Below, piece after piece: positions 43,489 through 52,409 of a DNA stretch of 64,000 bases (position 1 is the first letter of the stretch; every line of letters starts with the position of its first letter). This DNA is from Spirochaetes bacterium GWE1_32_154 (GTDB lineage: Bacteria > Spirochaetota > GWE2-31-10), in assembly GCA_001829315.1 (NCBI GenBank), contig MIAY01000019.1:1-64000 (forward strand). The letters are read 5' to 3'. The position numbers were made by a program, and so were the translations under genes. Under the pieces are notes generated by a model that searched no databases, was not told the DNA's origin, and saw only the letters and a program-made list of their open reading frames with translations.

Positions 43489-45516
43489 ATGGCAATAAAT
43501 AAAGCTATCAACGAAATAATAACATTACAATTCAATAGAAAAAATATATTTTACACTATACCGTCTCTTTGCACTTTTTTTTGGTTTGTATTTACATTAG
43601 CTTCAATTCCGTTATTAAATTTTAAATACATTGGAAATGGTTTTGTTATTCTTTCATTACTAATCAAATTACTAACTTCTTTCTTTATATATTATTTTTT
43701 CAATCAATTTTTTATACTAAGAAATCAATCCCGTGCATTATATAAAAAATTTCAATCATTTACCGGATATGGTATTGTAATTACGTATGTATTTTACTCC
43801 TTACCACGAATAGTAGCAGAATATTATAACAGAGAATCAAACATCAATTATATAGTAATAGATTTTATAATAATTGCGTTACTAACATTAATCCCGACAA
43901 TTTTATACATATTTTTAATTTCTGATAATACACGATTATTTTTAAAAACCTATGATAAACAGTCATTGGATTTTGAAAAAAAAATAAAAAAAGATAAGGA
44001 ACTACGTAAAAAAGAACAAAAAAGAATTCGTTCTGAAAGAAATATAATTCAAAATATATGGTATGACTGGATTGATGTTATTCTTCAGGCAATTTTAATT
44101 GTAATGCTTATTAATCAATTTCTTTTTCAAATGTATGCAATACCTTCAGAATCAATGGTTCCAACTTTTTTAAAGAAAGATATGGTTATTGTTAATAAAT
44201 TAATCTATGGCCCGCAAATTCCTCTTACTGAATGGAAACTTTTTTCACCTTTTAAACCGAAAGCCGGTAATATTGTTGTGTATTTAAATCCTGATACATA
44301 CAATAAAGACTCTGATGTGCGTTATAAAAATATTTTCGCCCGTGTTTTTCAACCTTTTTTATACAGGTTAACCTTTACTAAGGTAGATATTGACTTAAAA
44401 CCTGATGGTAGCCCTAAAGAAAGATTTATAGTTAAAAGAATGATTGCCGGGCCTGATGAAAAAATCTGTTTATTAAACAATAAAGTCTATAAAAAGAAAG
44501 CAGATTCAAAATGGACACTGATGAGTGAAGTAAAAAATGAAAAAGAGTGGGGACGTGCAGATTTATACCTTAATGAAACACCGGGTATGGATAATCAACG
44601 AATTACAAAAGAATTTAGAAACATCCTTAATGCTGCTGAAAAAAACATTTCATCATTTTCAGATGAAACAATTACCGCAGAAATAAATATTCAATTAACA
44701 GAAGTAAAAAGAAATCTTAAGAATAAAAATATAACTACATTGATAACTCAGACTAATCAATTTATACGTGAAAATAATACAATTTTTGAAGAATCAAAAA
44801 AAAGATTATTTGATTCTTTTTATGTTTTATCTGATATAAATTATAGTAACCATCCAAATATTGATATAACCAGCGTTAAAAAAGTTTATGAATATTCTTT
44901 AAATGATTATAAATTTGTTGTGCTTTACAGAACTCTTATAGAACTTAACAAAACATTGTTTTTAAGCGAAAATATACAAAATACGCTCGATTCCACGAAT
45001 AGTAAAATTATACGTACTATTGATGACAGTCCGTACACAACATTTATGAAAACAGGAAATGCCGTTTATAAATTATTATTTCTAAAACTAACAAATCAAA
45101 TTTTAGTATCAGAAAAATATGAAACATTAGTACAAAACAATACGGTATTAAATGATTTTCTTAATCTTTCAATTTATTTTGATGGAATAGAGTATTCATC
45201 CGAATCAGGAAATGGCGAAAATCAAAATTATTATTCATTTTTTGAATTAAGTAATTTATCTGATTATCCGGCACATACAAATAAATATATTAATAAAAAG
45301 GAATATCTTTTACTCGGCGATAATAGATATAATTCATTAGATTCACGATTTGGTTCAACTCAAAACAAAATAAAGATTGACCATGACGATGATGGTTTTC
45401 TATCAAAAGAAGTTTCAGTATCATGGAATCCCCATACGATACATGATAAATTTGTATTAGGCAAAGCACTTGCAATATATTTTCCATTTAATAGAATGAG
45501 GTTTTTTAATGAGTAA
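43489..45516 (+). CDS. lepB: Signal peptidase I, unusually long form
   Basis: This membrane serine protease removes signal peptides from exported proteins. The catalytic Ser222 lies in IPSESMVPT and Lys316 in IVKRMIAGPD. Box E is LLGDNRYNSLDSR near 608-620. At 675 residues it is more than twice the usual size. About 200 N-terminal residues contain five hydrophobic helices before the catalytic module. About 250 residues of mostly helical, charged sequence are inserted between the Lys box and box E. The next gene is a second signal peptidase I, overlapping by 8 nt. Both look catalytically intact. Confidence 0.92.
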   Translation: MAINKAINEIITLQFNRKNIFYTIPSLCTFFWFVFTLASIPLLNFKYIGNGFVILSLLIKLLTSFFIYYFFNQFFILRNQSRALYKKFQSFTGYGIVITYVFYSLPRIVAEYYNRESNINYIVIDFIIIALLTLIPTILYIFLISDNTRLFLKTYDKQSLDFEKKIKKDKELRKKEQKRIRSERNIIQNIWYDWIDVILQAILIVMLINQFLFQMYAIPSESMVPTFLKKDMVIVNKLIYGPQIPLTEWKLFSPFKPKAGNIVVYLNPDTYNKDSDVRYKNIFARVFQPFLYRLTFTKVDIDLKPDGSPKERFIVKRMIAGPDEKICLLNNKVYKKKADSKWTLMSEVKNEKEWGRADLYLNETPGMDNQRITKEFRNILNAAEKNISSFSDETITAEINIQLTEVKRNLKNKNITTLITQTNQFIRENNTIFEESKKRLFDSFYVLSDINYSNHPNIDITSVKKVYEYSLNDYKFVVLYRTLIELNKTLFLSENIQNTLDSTNSKIIRTIDDSPYTTFMKTGNAVYKLLFLKLTNQILVSEKYETLVQNNTVLNDFLNLSIYFDGIEYSSESGNGENQNYYSFFELSNLSDYPAHTNKYINKKEYLLLGDNRYNSLDSRFGSTQNKIKIDHDDDGFLSKEVSVSWNPHTIHDKFVLGKALAIYFPFNRMRFFNE

Positions 45517-46249
45517 TTCAAGTTTTTATTATTATAAGAAAAAAGTTAATAAAGGTAAAATCGTTAAAGATATTATCATCATTTATATAATAACTGTTAT
45601 GACGGTAATTATGTTTAATTCTTTTCTTTTTCAGGCTTTTAAAGTTCCTTCACATTCAATGTCACCAACACTGGATAATAATACACGAATTATTGTTGAT
45701 AAATTTTCTATAGGTCCGAAAATACCATGTACCAATAAACGATTTTTTGATTCCACCGCAAAAAATCTTAATAGAGGAGATGTCGTAGTTTTCATGTCAA
45801 ATGAATATTATAAAAAAAATGTTTTTATGCGATCAATATCTACATTAATTAATACTCTAACATTTACAACAATTGATATTGTTACTATGAAAAATAAGTA
45901 TGATTCAAATATATATGTAAAAAGAATTATCGGGTTACCTGGAGATACCATTCAATTTAAAATAATGGATAATAATGTTATTATCGTACAAATAAACGGG
46001 CTTCAGGAAAAAGAAGTCATTTTATCTCAATATCAGATTATAGAAGAAAATAGAAGTAATTCAAAATTGCTATCTGCTATGTTATTACATAATGAAATAA
46101 CAATACCTGAAAATCAATATTACTTACTTGGTGATAATAGAGCGGGGTCATCTGACTCAAGAGTTTTCGGATCAATTAACAAAAATCAAATTATTGGTAA
46201 AGCAATTTTCAAGTACTGGCCAACAGATAAATTTGGAGTTATGCAATAG
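45509..46249 (+). CDS. Second signal peptidase I
   Basis: This 246-residue S26A protease has one N-terminal membrane helix (about 19-42), Ser50 in VPSHSMSPT, Lys138 in YVKRIIGLPGD and LLGDNRAGSSDSR as box E. Length is normal for a LepB with one helix. It overlaps the long paralogue by 8 nt and its stop codon overlaps the probable start of hemW, so the three genes form one operon. The two enzymes share the GP[KQ]IP segment after the Ser box and presumably arose by duplication. How they divide substrates is unknown. Confidence 0.92.
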   Translation: MSNSSFYYYKKKVNKGKIVKDIIIIYIITVMTVIMFNSFLFQAFKVPSHSMSPTLDNNTRIIVDKFSIGPKIPCTNKRFFDSTAKNLNRGDVVVFMSNEYYKKNVFMRSISTLINTLTFTTIDIVTMKNKYDSNIYVKRIIGLPGDTIQFKIMDNNVIIVQINGLQEKEVILSQYQIIEENRSNSKLLSAMLLHNEITIPENQYYLLGDNRAGSSDSRVFGSINKNQIIGKAIFKYWPTDKFGVMQ

Positions 46250-47385
46250 ACATTATTTCACACCTTTATCTTCATGTTCCATTTTGTGATACAAAATGTA
46301 ATTATTGCGGTTTTTATTCAGTAACACATCATATAAAAAAAACAAAAGAATTATATCTTTCAAGTCTTGAAAAAGAATTAGATTATTATTTGAGTATATA
46401 TCAAATAGTACCTGAAACTATCTATATAGGGGGAGGTAATCCCGCATCTGATCCTCAAATGTTGAATAAAATAATACAGTTATTGCAAAAAAAACTCACT
46501 TTAACATGTATGAAAGAATATACAATTGAATGCAATCCTTTAAATATCAATAAAGAACTTATCGTTGTTTTTAAAGATTTTTCCATTACCAGAGTTTCAA
46601 TGGGCATACAATCATTTACACAAGAAGCATTAGAATATTCAAATAGAAAGAACCAGTCAATAAATGTTATTCATAATGCATTATCGTTATTGGAAGAAAT
46701 CGACATCAACATCTCAATTGATTTGATTTCAGCGCTTCCCAAAACAGATATACTATATGATAAAAAAGAATTAATTAATCTATTAAATACATACAAAAAA
46801 ATAAACCATGTTTCACTGTATGATTTATCTATAGATGAAGGTTCATATTTTTATGAAAATAAACCCCTGATTGATAGCCCTGATTTCCTTAATAAGTATG
46901 AAATAGAAATTCAAAATATACTGCTAAAGAATGGCTTTAATCAATATGAAATATCGAATTATTCACGAGGAATAACTCATGAGTCACTTCATAATAAAGC
47001 GTATTGGAAATATAAAAATTATATCGGTCTCGGCCCTGGTGCTCACGGAAAAATAGATTCCATGCGTCACGAAAATCTAAAATCCATTGATAATTACAAT
47101 TCAGAAAACATTAATTCATATAAAATATCTTCAATTATTATGCCGGTTGAAATGCTTGAAGAAGTATTACTTATGGGATTACGTATTAATGAAGGAATTG
47201 AATTAAATTTGATAAAAAAATTAATTAATGATGATAAAAAATATGAAAATTTTATTACCGTTATAAGTTATTATTCCAAAAATCATTATCTATTATTAAA
47301 AGGTGAATCTCTGTATTCAACTAAAAAGGGTTGGAATATTCTCAATACAATATTAGTTGATTTGTTTATAACATTCAGCAATTGA
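46246..47385 (+). CDS. hemW: HemW-like radical SAM protein (heme chaperone / coproporphyrinogen oxidase-like), non-AUG start
   Basis: The radical SAM Cys motif is CDTKCNYCGFY (Cys14, 18, 21 with the start used here), followed by TIYIGGGNP and later LGPGAHG, all typical of HemW (379 residues here, normal length). No ATG, GTG or TTG exists in this frame between the upstream in-frame stop at 46228 and the Cys motif. A start after that motif (46390) would remove it. The best candidate is ATA at 46246, seven bases after GGAG and overlapping the lepB2 TAG stop (ATAG). ATT at 46231 or 46252 is possible, or a sequencing error. HemW also has an HxxxR-independent fold distinct from HemN; true HemN is less likely given the short C-terminus. 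Confidence 0.82.
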   Translation: MDIISHLYLHVPFCDTKCNYCGFYSVTHHIKKTKELYLSSLEKELDYYLSIYQIVPETIYIGGGNPASDPQMLNKIIQLLQKKLTLTCMKEYTIECNPLNINKELIVVFKDFSITRVSMGIQSFTQEALEYSNRKNQSINVIHNALSLLEEIDINISIDLISALPKTDILYDKKELINLLNTYKKINHVSLYDLSIDEGSYFYENKPLIDSPDFLNKYEIEIQNILLKNGFNQYEISNYSRGITHESLHNKAYWKYKNYIGLGPGAHGKIDSMRHENLKSIDNYNSENINSYKISSIIMPVEMLEEVLLMGLRINEGIELNLIKKLINDDKKYENFITVISYYSKNHYLLLKGESLYSTKKGWNILNTILVDLFITFSN

Positions 47386-47487
47386 TTTAAATATCGGTAA
47401 TAAAATCATAGAGTAAATCCTTATTAAATAAGTAGACATAATATATATTATCGGATGTTAATTAAATATTGTTAATACCATTATAAT

Positions 47488-48153
47488 ATGATATTAAACA
47501 GTATGGAATTATTTGAAAAACTTATCAACTACAACACACTTCTTAATAACGATGCAAATAAAGAGCTTTTAGAAAAATATACCGAAATTATACAAGCAGA
47601 ATACATCCATTTTATTCCCGCCGTTCGATTTGACTCGGCTTTATTTCTCCGGTTATTTGCTATGCTTACCAAACCAAGAAATATTTTAGAAATCGGTTTT
47701 GGCTCAGGGGTTTCTTCTTATTTTATTGCTGAACAACTTTATGAGGTTGATAATTTTGTATCTCTTGAAAGAGATACTGCTCGATATGAAAGAGGTAAAA
47801 AAATAATATCACAATTTAATATGAATACTGTCAATTTAATTCATTGTGACGCATTGGAATATTTATCAAATGATGACACAATGTATGATTTTATTTTTAT
47901 TGATGCAGGTAAAAATGATTACACAAAATACCTGCATCTTATTAAAGATAAACTTGTTACTTCAGGTATCTTAATTTGTGACAATACATTTTTCAACGCA
48001 AATGTAGTCAAAGAAGAAAGTGATATTCAAAAAAATCATATCAAGCCAACTCATTCAATGAAAGAATTTAATACCTATTTAGCAAACCTGAAATGCTTTA
48101 ACACATCATTTTTTGTTGTAGGAGATGGTATGTCTTTATCAATTAAAATTTAG
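47488..48153 (+). CDS. Class I SAM-dependent methyltransferase, O-methyltransferase type
   Basis: This 221-residue protein has the CCoAOMT/YrrM-like layout. Motif I is ILEIGFGSGVSSYFIAEQL, VSLERD is the acidic loop that binds the SAM ribose, and DFIFIDAGKNDYTKYL and GILICDNTFFNANV supply the metal-site Asp/Asn of this family. A perfect TATAAT at 47482-47487 touches the ATG at 47488. If that is the promoter, the true start is the next ATG at 47503. No ribosome site is seen for either. It converges with the regulator gene and overlaps its end by 11 nt. The substrate is unknown. Confidence 0.8.
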   Translation: MILNSMELFEKLINYNTLLNNDANKELLEKYTEIIQAEYIHFIPAVRFDSALFLRLFAMLTKPRNILEIGFGSGVSSYFIAEQLYEVDNFVSLERDTARYERGKKIISQFNMNTVNLIHCDALEYLSNDDTMYDFIFIDAGKNDYTKYLHLIKDKLVTSGILICDNTFFNANVVKEESDIQKNHIKPTHSMKEFNTYLANLKCFNTSFFVVGDGMSLSIKI

Positions 48154-48853
48154 ATATATCACAAACACTCTTCAATAAAATATTAATTTTATCCAACTCA
48201 ACACGATATGTATCTAATTCAGATGCAGCAACTTGTGCTTCATGTACCATCAGCGCAATTGTTTTAATATCACTCCCTTTTTCAATTGATGTTTTAATTG
48301 TATTTATACTATTAAAAACCGAATGAATACCATTTGTTATCGCCATAATATCCTTTTCATAATATCCGCACGTAAGATCATTAGTCACTTTTTTTGAATT
48401 AAGCTGCTTATTTTTCTCCCTCAATAGTTTTATTATCACCCTGTTAAAATCTTCATACATTTTTACTTTCAACAAAGTTTTTACCTGAAAAAAGAATTCG
48501 ACAATATTAAACGGTTTGGTTATAAAATGCATAACTCCCGATTCATAACTATCTTTAATATTTTCATCTGAAGGGTAGGCTGTTAAAACCATTTTAGGAA
48601 TATCTTTTGTTTTTTCATTAGCATTTAATTTTTCAATAACTTGAAAACCATCATACACCGGCATCATAATATCAATTATAATAAGATCACAATTTTCAAA
48701 AGAGAACTCCCCTAACCTATTTAGAAAATCTTCTGATTTATTAAAAATCTCAAATTTAAAACCCGGTTCTTCAGACAAAATCATTTGTATCATTTCCGTA
48801 ATATCACGATTATCATCAATCATTACAATTTTTGCATTTTTTTTAAATTGCAT
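48143..48853 (-). CDS. Response regulator with a helical C-terminal region and no DNA-binding domain
   Basis: This 236-residue protein has a receiver domain at 1-125: acidic pocket IDDNRD, phospho-acceptor Asp in LIIIDIMMPVYDG, Thr in VLTAYP and Lys in FITKPFN. The remaining about 110 residues are predicted helical and rich in charged residues. They carry no HTH, GGDEF, kinase or phosphatase motif that I recognise. ITNGIHSVFNSINTIKTSIE could be a dimerisation or histidine-phosphotransfer-like bundle. The start is ATG 48853 with GAGGTGGGG upstream. No kinase gene is adjacent. Confidence 0.8.
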   Translation of the reverse strand: MQFKKNAKIVMIDDNRDITEMIQMILSEEPGFKFEIFNKSEDFLNRLGEFSFENCDLIIIDIMMPVYDGFQVIEKLNANEKTKDIPKMVLTAYPSDENIKDSYESGVMHFITKPFNIVEFFFQVKTLLKVKMYEDFNRVIIKLLREKNKQLNSKKVTNDLTCGYYEKDIMAITNGIHSVFNSINTIKTSIEKGSDIKTIALMVHEAQVAASELDTYRVELDKINILLKSVCDISKF

Positions 48854-48959
48854 ACCCCACCTCACTTCATCTATTATAATTTATTTTATTTTAAAAAAAA
48901 ATATTTTTTTATCTCTTTCTTTTGATTATTTTATTTAATATAATGATTATGAGGTTATT

Positions 48960-50150
48960 ATGAAATTAGATAAAATATTAAAAATTACAGAGTTGATTTT
49001 TCTTAGTTTATTCACATCCTTTCTTATTTTTATGCTGGTTCAAGATTACTTTAGAGTCGTACTCCTATTTAGAAAATATTATATCGAATTTCTTTTTCTT
49101 CTAATTACCGGATATTTCTTAACAAGCTTTAGCTATGATTTACTGGGTATTAAAATAACATTTAATGCTTTTATTATTTATGTAAGTAATAACATCATGA
49201 AAAATTATACGATGAAAGGTATTGAGTTAATCTATCTGTTTATTTTAATTTATTTTATTACGCAGAATATTTTAATTTACTTTGTTTTTAATAAGTTCTC
49301 AAAAAATAAAACTTTTGATTTTTTTACAAAAATCTTTAGTAATGTATTTATGTGGTGTATACTTATAACCGCATATAATTTTTTACTTCAACTATTTAAT
49401 ATAAAAATAACCAGTTTACGTATTATTGATATTTTTTTTGCATTTCTTATTATTGTATTTCATAATGGAATAAAAACTATTTTTGTTCTTTTTGATTTAT
49501 TACAAAACCGGAAATACTATTTGTTTTTTTACCACTCTTTACCATATATAATTGTTGATTCACTATTTATTTATTTCTCTATTATTTTAGGAAGTGTTTA
49601 TCAAACAATTGGAATATTAAATACAGCTTTTTTCATAATATTCCTTGCAATTGCTATGTCGTTAACAAAATTTGTCACACGAATCGAAGTTGATAACACT
49701 ATCTTTTTTTCAATTCATAGCTTTTTAACCATTGACGATACAGACAATGGTATACTTTTTGACCGATTCCCGCTTAATAATAAATCAAATATCCTTGAAA
49801 ATGTCACCTATAAAAATGAAACTCATTTTACTTTTGTTGTAATTGATTGTAAAAATGACACTATTTTAAATCAGATTAAAAAGAAAAAAATTAGTAAATA
49901 TCGCTTTTTTCTCATTAAAAACAAATATTTATATACTATACGCCCTTCATCAACATGTGATATTAATGAAATACGATCAATTCTATTTGAAATATTCCAA
50001 ACTGATATTGCTGTTTCTTATTGTAAAATAGCAATAAATAACCTGTATTCAGTAAATCTCAACTATATTTTTAGAATATTACTAAACAAATTAAAAGTTA
50101 TGAAAGATTCATCCGAAATTCAAATTGATGAAAAACAGATTTTAAGTTAA
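48960..50150 (+). CDS. Unknown membrane protein with six or seven helices and a cytoplasmic C-terminal domain
   Basis: This 396-residue protein is not recognised. Hydrophobic helices lie near 8-28, 34-56, 86-112, 125-146, 150-173 and 185-228 (probably two). A soluble C-terminal region from about 235 to 396 contains THFTFVVIDCKNDT and YRFFLIKNKYLYTIRPSSTC. A perfect TATAAT at 48939-48944 and GAGGT before the ATG suggest its own transcript start. A short gene follows after 15 bases and a tRNA after that. It could be a sensor or transporter, but nothing in the sequence decides. Confidence 0.7.
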   Translation: MKLDKILKITELIFLSLFTSFLIFMLVQDYFRVVLLFRKYYIEFLFLLITGYFLTSFSYDLLGIKITFNAFIIYVSNNIMKNYTMKGIELIYLFILIYFITQNILIYFVFNKFSKNKTFDFFTKIFSNVFMWCILITAYNFLLQLFNIKITSLRIIDIFFAFLIIVFHNGIKTIFVLFDLLQNRKYYLFFYHSLPYIIVDSLFIYFSIILGSVYQTIGILNTAFFIIFLAIAMSLTKFVTRIEVDNTIFFSIHSFLTIDDTDNGILFDRFPLNNKSNILENVTYKNETHFTFVVIDCKNDTILNQIKKKKISKYRFFLIKNKYLYTIRPSSTCDINEIRSILFEIFQTDIAVSYCKIAINNLYSVNLNYIFRILLNKLKVMKDSSEIQIDEKQILS

Positions 50151-50165
50151 ATTAAGGATTTAATT

Positions 50166-50597
50166 ATGAATGATAATGTAAAGGAACTATTAATATTAAA
50201 TAGAATGTTGATTTTTAATAAACTTGTAACTGATAATTTGGTTAAGTCGGAAGTATATGTTACTAAAATTGAAACTGAAATGAAATTTATCGGTTTTCGA
50301 ATAGAATCATTATTTAATGCATTATTATTAAATCATCATGATTTAAAAAAATACCATAAAGTATATTGCAATGTTTTTAAAAAGTATTGTATTTTTGCTG
50401 ATGCTATACTAAGTAATGATGTTTTTATGAATAACAATAAATTTGATTATAAAGTGATTATGAGTTTATCAAGAGATATAAAAGATTATTATGAAAAAAT
50501 AAAAAACAGTTCTACTATTGATAAAAAAACCGATTCCAGTAATCATTATATAAATGAAAACGAATATACTCTGCTATTAAGTCAATTAGAAGAATAA
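50166..50597 (+). CDS. Unknown small cytoplasmic protein
   Basis: This 143-residue, mostly helical and charged protein has no signal peptide or recognised motif. AAGGA lies a few bases before the ATG. Fifteen bases separate it from the membrane-protein gene, so they are likely co-transcribed. It contains NHYINENEYTLLLSQLEE at its C-terminus. Confidence 0.6.
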   Translation: MNDNVKELLILNRMLIFNKLVTDNLVKSEVYVTKIETEMKFIGFRIESLFNALLLNHHDLKKYHKVYCNVFKKYCIFADAILSNDVFMNNNKFDYKVIMSLSRDIKDYYEKIKNSSTIDKKTDSSNHYINENEYTLLLSQLEE

Positions 50598-50604
50598 AAT
50601 TTTG

Positions 50605-50635
50605 TTGACATTCGCCTTTCATTATTGTATATAAT
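50605..50635 (+). promoter_or_regulatory. Promoter of the tRNA gene
   Basis: A perfect TTGACA at 50605-50610 is followed by TATATA at 50628-50633 (17-base spacer), which overlaps TATAAT at 50630-50635 (19-base spacer). It ends 12 bases before the tRNA. Confidence 0.75.
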
Positions 50636-50647
50636 CAGAGTCTTTCA

Positions 50648-50721
<74 letters not shown>

Positions 50722-50725
50722 TATA

Positions 50726-50751
50726 AAAAGCCGCATATTGCGGCTTTTTTT
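50726..50751 (+). terminator. Rho-independent terminator after the tRNA
   Basis: The stem GCCGCA/TGCGGC with loop TAT (50730-50744) is followed by nine T. A-T pairs extend the stem on both sides. It ends 32 bases before hisI. Confidence 0.9.
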
Positions 50752-50782
50752 TTATAAAAAGCATTCTATAAAAGGTGACCCA

Positions 50783-51175
50783 ATGAATAAATTATCCGAT
50801 TATATTACTTTTAATAGTGATGGTTTAGTTCCTGTAATAGCTCAGGAATATAAGTCAAATATTGTTTTAATGCTTGCATATGCATCTAAAGAAGCTTTAG
50901 ACTATACTGTTGAAACCGGGAAAGCCACCTATTTTTCAAGATCACGAAACAAAATCTGGTGTAAAGGTGAAGAATCAGGAAATTACCAGCAGATTGTTGA
51001 TATTCGTATTGATTGTGATAATGATACCGTTTTATATATTGTAAAACTAATGGGTTTAAAAGCAGCTTGTCATACAGGTCATAAATCATGTTTTTACACT
51101 TCTTACAAGGAAAATAGTTTAATTGAAAATGATAAAAAGTTGTATTTTTCACCAGAAGATGTATACAAAAAATAA
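50783..51175 (+). CDS. hisI: Phosphoribosyl-AMP cyclohydrolase
   Basis: This 130-residue enzyme catalyses the third step of histidine synthesis. It carries the expected motifs: RSRNKIWCKGEESG (zinc Cys), RIDCDNDTVLYIV (magnesium Asp residues) and ACHTGHKSCFY (further zinc Cys residues). The HisE pyrophosphatase half is absent. The start is placed at ATG 50783 after AAGGTG, because the upstream extension runs through the terminator of the tRNA. It stands alone here, without other his genes. A 64-base gap separates it from purT. Confidence 0.9.
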   Translation: MNKLSDYITFNSDGLVPVIAQEYKSNIVLMLAYASKEALDYTVETGKATYFSRSRNKIWCKGEESGNYQQIVDIRIDCDNDTVLYIVKLMGLKAACHTGHKSCFYTSYKENSLIENDKKLYFSPEDVYKK

Positions 51176-51239
51176 ATATTTTTTTAATAATTTTACCAAA
51201 GACTATTTGAAACTTTAAACTTTTTTATGAGGTAATGAT

Positions 51240-52409
51240 ATGTTAAAAACTATACTAATGTTAGGTTCCGGAGAATTAGGTAAAGAATTTGTTATTGCTG
51301 CAAAAAGACTTGGTCAATTTGTTATCGCATGTGACTCGTATCATAATGCACCGGCAATGCAGGTTGCTGATAAATTTGAAGTGTTTGATATGTTAAATGG
51401 TGATGCATTAGATGCCATAATTGAAAAATGGAATCCTGACATTATAATTCCTGAAATTGAAGCTATACGAACTGAAAGATTATATCAATATGAAGAAAAT
51501 GGTATACAAATTGTTCCATCAGCAAAAGCAGTTAACTATACAATGAATAGAAAAGCAATTAGAGATCTGGCTGCATTTGATTTAGGCTTAAAAACAGCTA
51601 AGTTTCTCTATGCGAAATCACTGGAAGAACTGCATAAATGTGTACAATCTATAGGTTTCCCCTGTGTGGTTAAACCATTAATGTCATCTTCGGGTAAAGG
51701 ACAAACAGTCGTAAAATCAGAAAAAGATATTGAATATGCCTGGTCTCAGGGAACTACAAAAAGTCGTGGTGATTTAAATGAATTAATTGTTGAAGAATTT
51801 ATTTCATTTGATTCTGAAATAACTTTATTAACTGTAACACAAAGTAATAGTAAAACTTTATTTGCTCCTCCGATTGGCCATATTCAAAAAAATGGTGACT
51901 ACCAGGAAAGTTTTCAACCGGTTTTTATCAAACCTGAACATTTGCAGGAAGCACAAATGATGGCAGAAAAAGTTACCGGATTATTAACGGGTTGCGGATT
52001 ATGGGGTGTAGAATTTTTTCTATCCAATGATAATGGTGTTTATTTTTCCGAATTATCACCCAGACCGCATGATACAGGTATGGTTACATTAGCCGGTACT
52101 CAAAACCTCAATCAATTTGAACTCCATTTACGTGCTGTTTTAAATCTGCCGATTCATAAAATAACCTTACAAAGATCCGGAGCATCTGCTGTAGTTCTTT
52201 CTCAAATAGAAGAGGATTCTACTCCAAACTATACAGGGATTTCAAATGCTCTATCACTTGAAAATACCGATATTAGAATATTTGGTAAACCATCTACAAG
52301 AATAAATAGAAGAATGGCTGTTGTAACAACCTATGGAAATATAAATGATAACATTGATGTATTACGTGATAGAGCAAAAAAAGCAGCATCTTACGTTCAG
52401 GTGGTTTAA
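51240..52409 (+). CDS. purT: Formate-dependent phosphoribosylglycinamide formyltransferase
   Basis: This 389-residue ATP-grasp enzyme adds formate to GAR in purine synthesis without folate. Recognised by [12 protein letters not shown] (N-terminal GAR site), [35 protein letters not shown] (P-loop-like) and [22 protein letters not shown] (metal Glu). Length matches E. coli PurT. The helicase gene begins at the next base. Use of formate fits an organism with anaerobic metabolism. Confidence 0.95.
   Translation: MLKTILMLGSGELGKEFVIAAKRLGQFVIACDSYHNAPAMQVADKFEVFDMLNGDALDAIIEKWNPDIIIPEIEAIRTERLYQYEENGIQIVPSAKAVNYTMNRKAIRDLAAFDLGLKTAKFLYAKSLEELHKCVQSIGFPCVVKPLMSSSGKGQTVVKSEKDIEYAWSQGTTKSRGDLNELIVEEFISFDSEITLLTVTQSNSKTLFAPPIGHIQKNGDYQESFQPVFIKPEHLQEAQMMAEKVTGLLTGCGLWGVEFFLSNDNGVYFSELSPRPHDTGMVTLAGTQNLNQFELHLRAVLNLPIHKITLQRSGASAVVLSQIEEDSTPNYTGISNALSLENTDIRIFGKPSTRINRRMAVVTTYGNINDNIDVLRDRAKKAASYVQVV

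Noticed and set aside
46390-47385. hemW starting at TTG 46390
   Set aside because: This start would remove the CxxxCxxC radical SAM motif that is encoded in the same open frame just upstream.
45509-47385. A natural LepB2-HemW fusion
   Set aside because: The lepB2 frame ends at TAG 46247 and hemW lies in a different frame; a fusion would need an added base.
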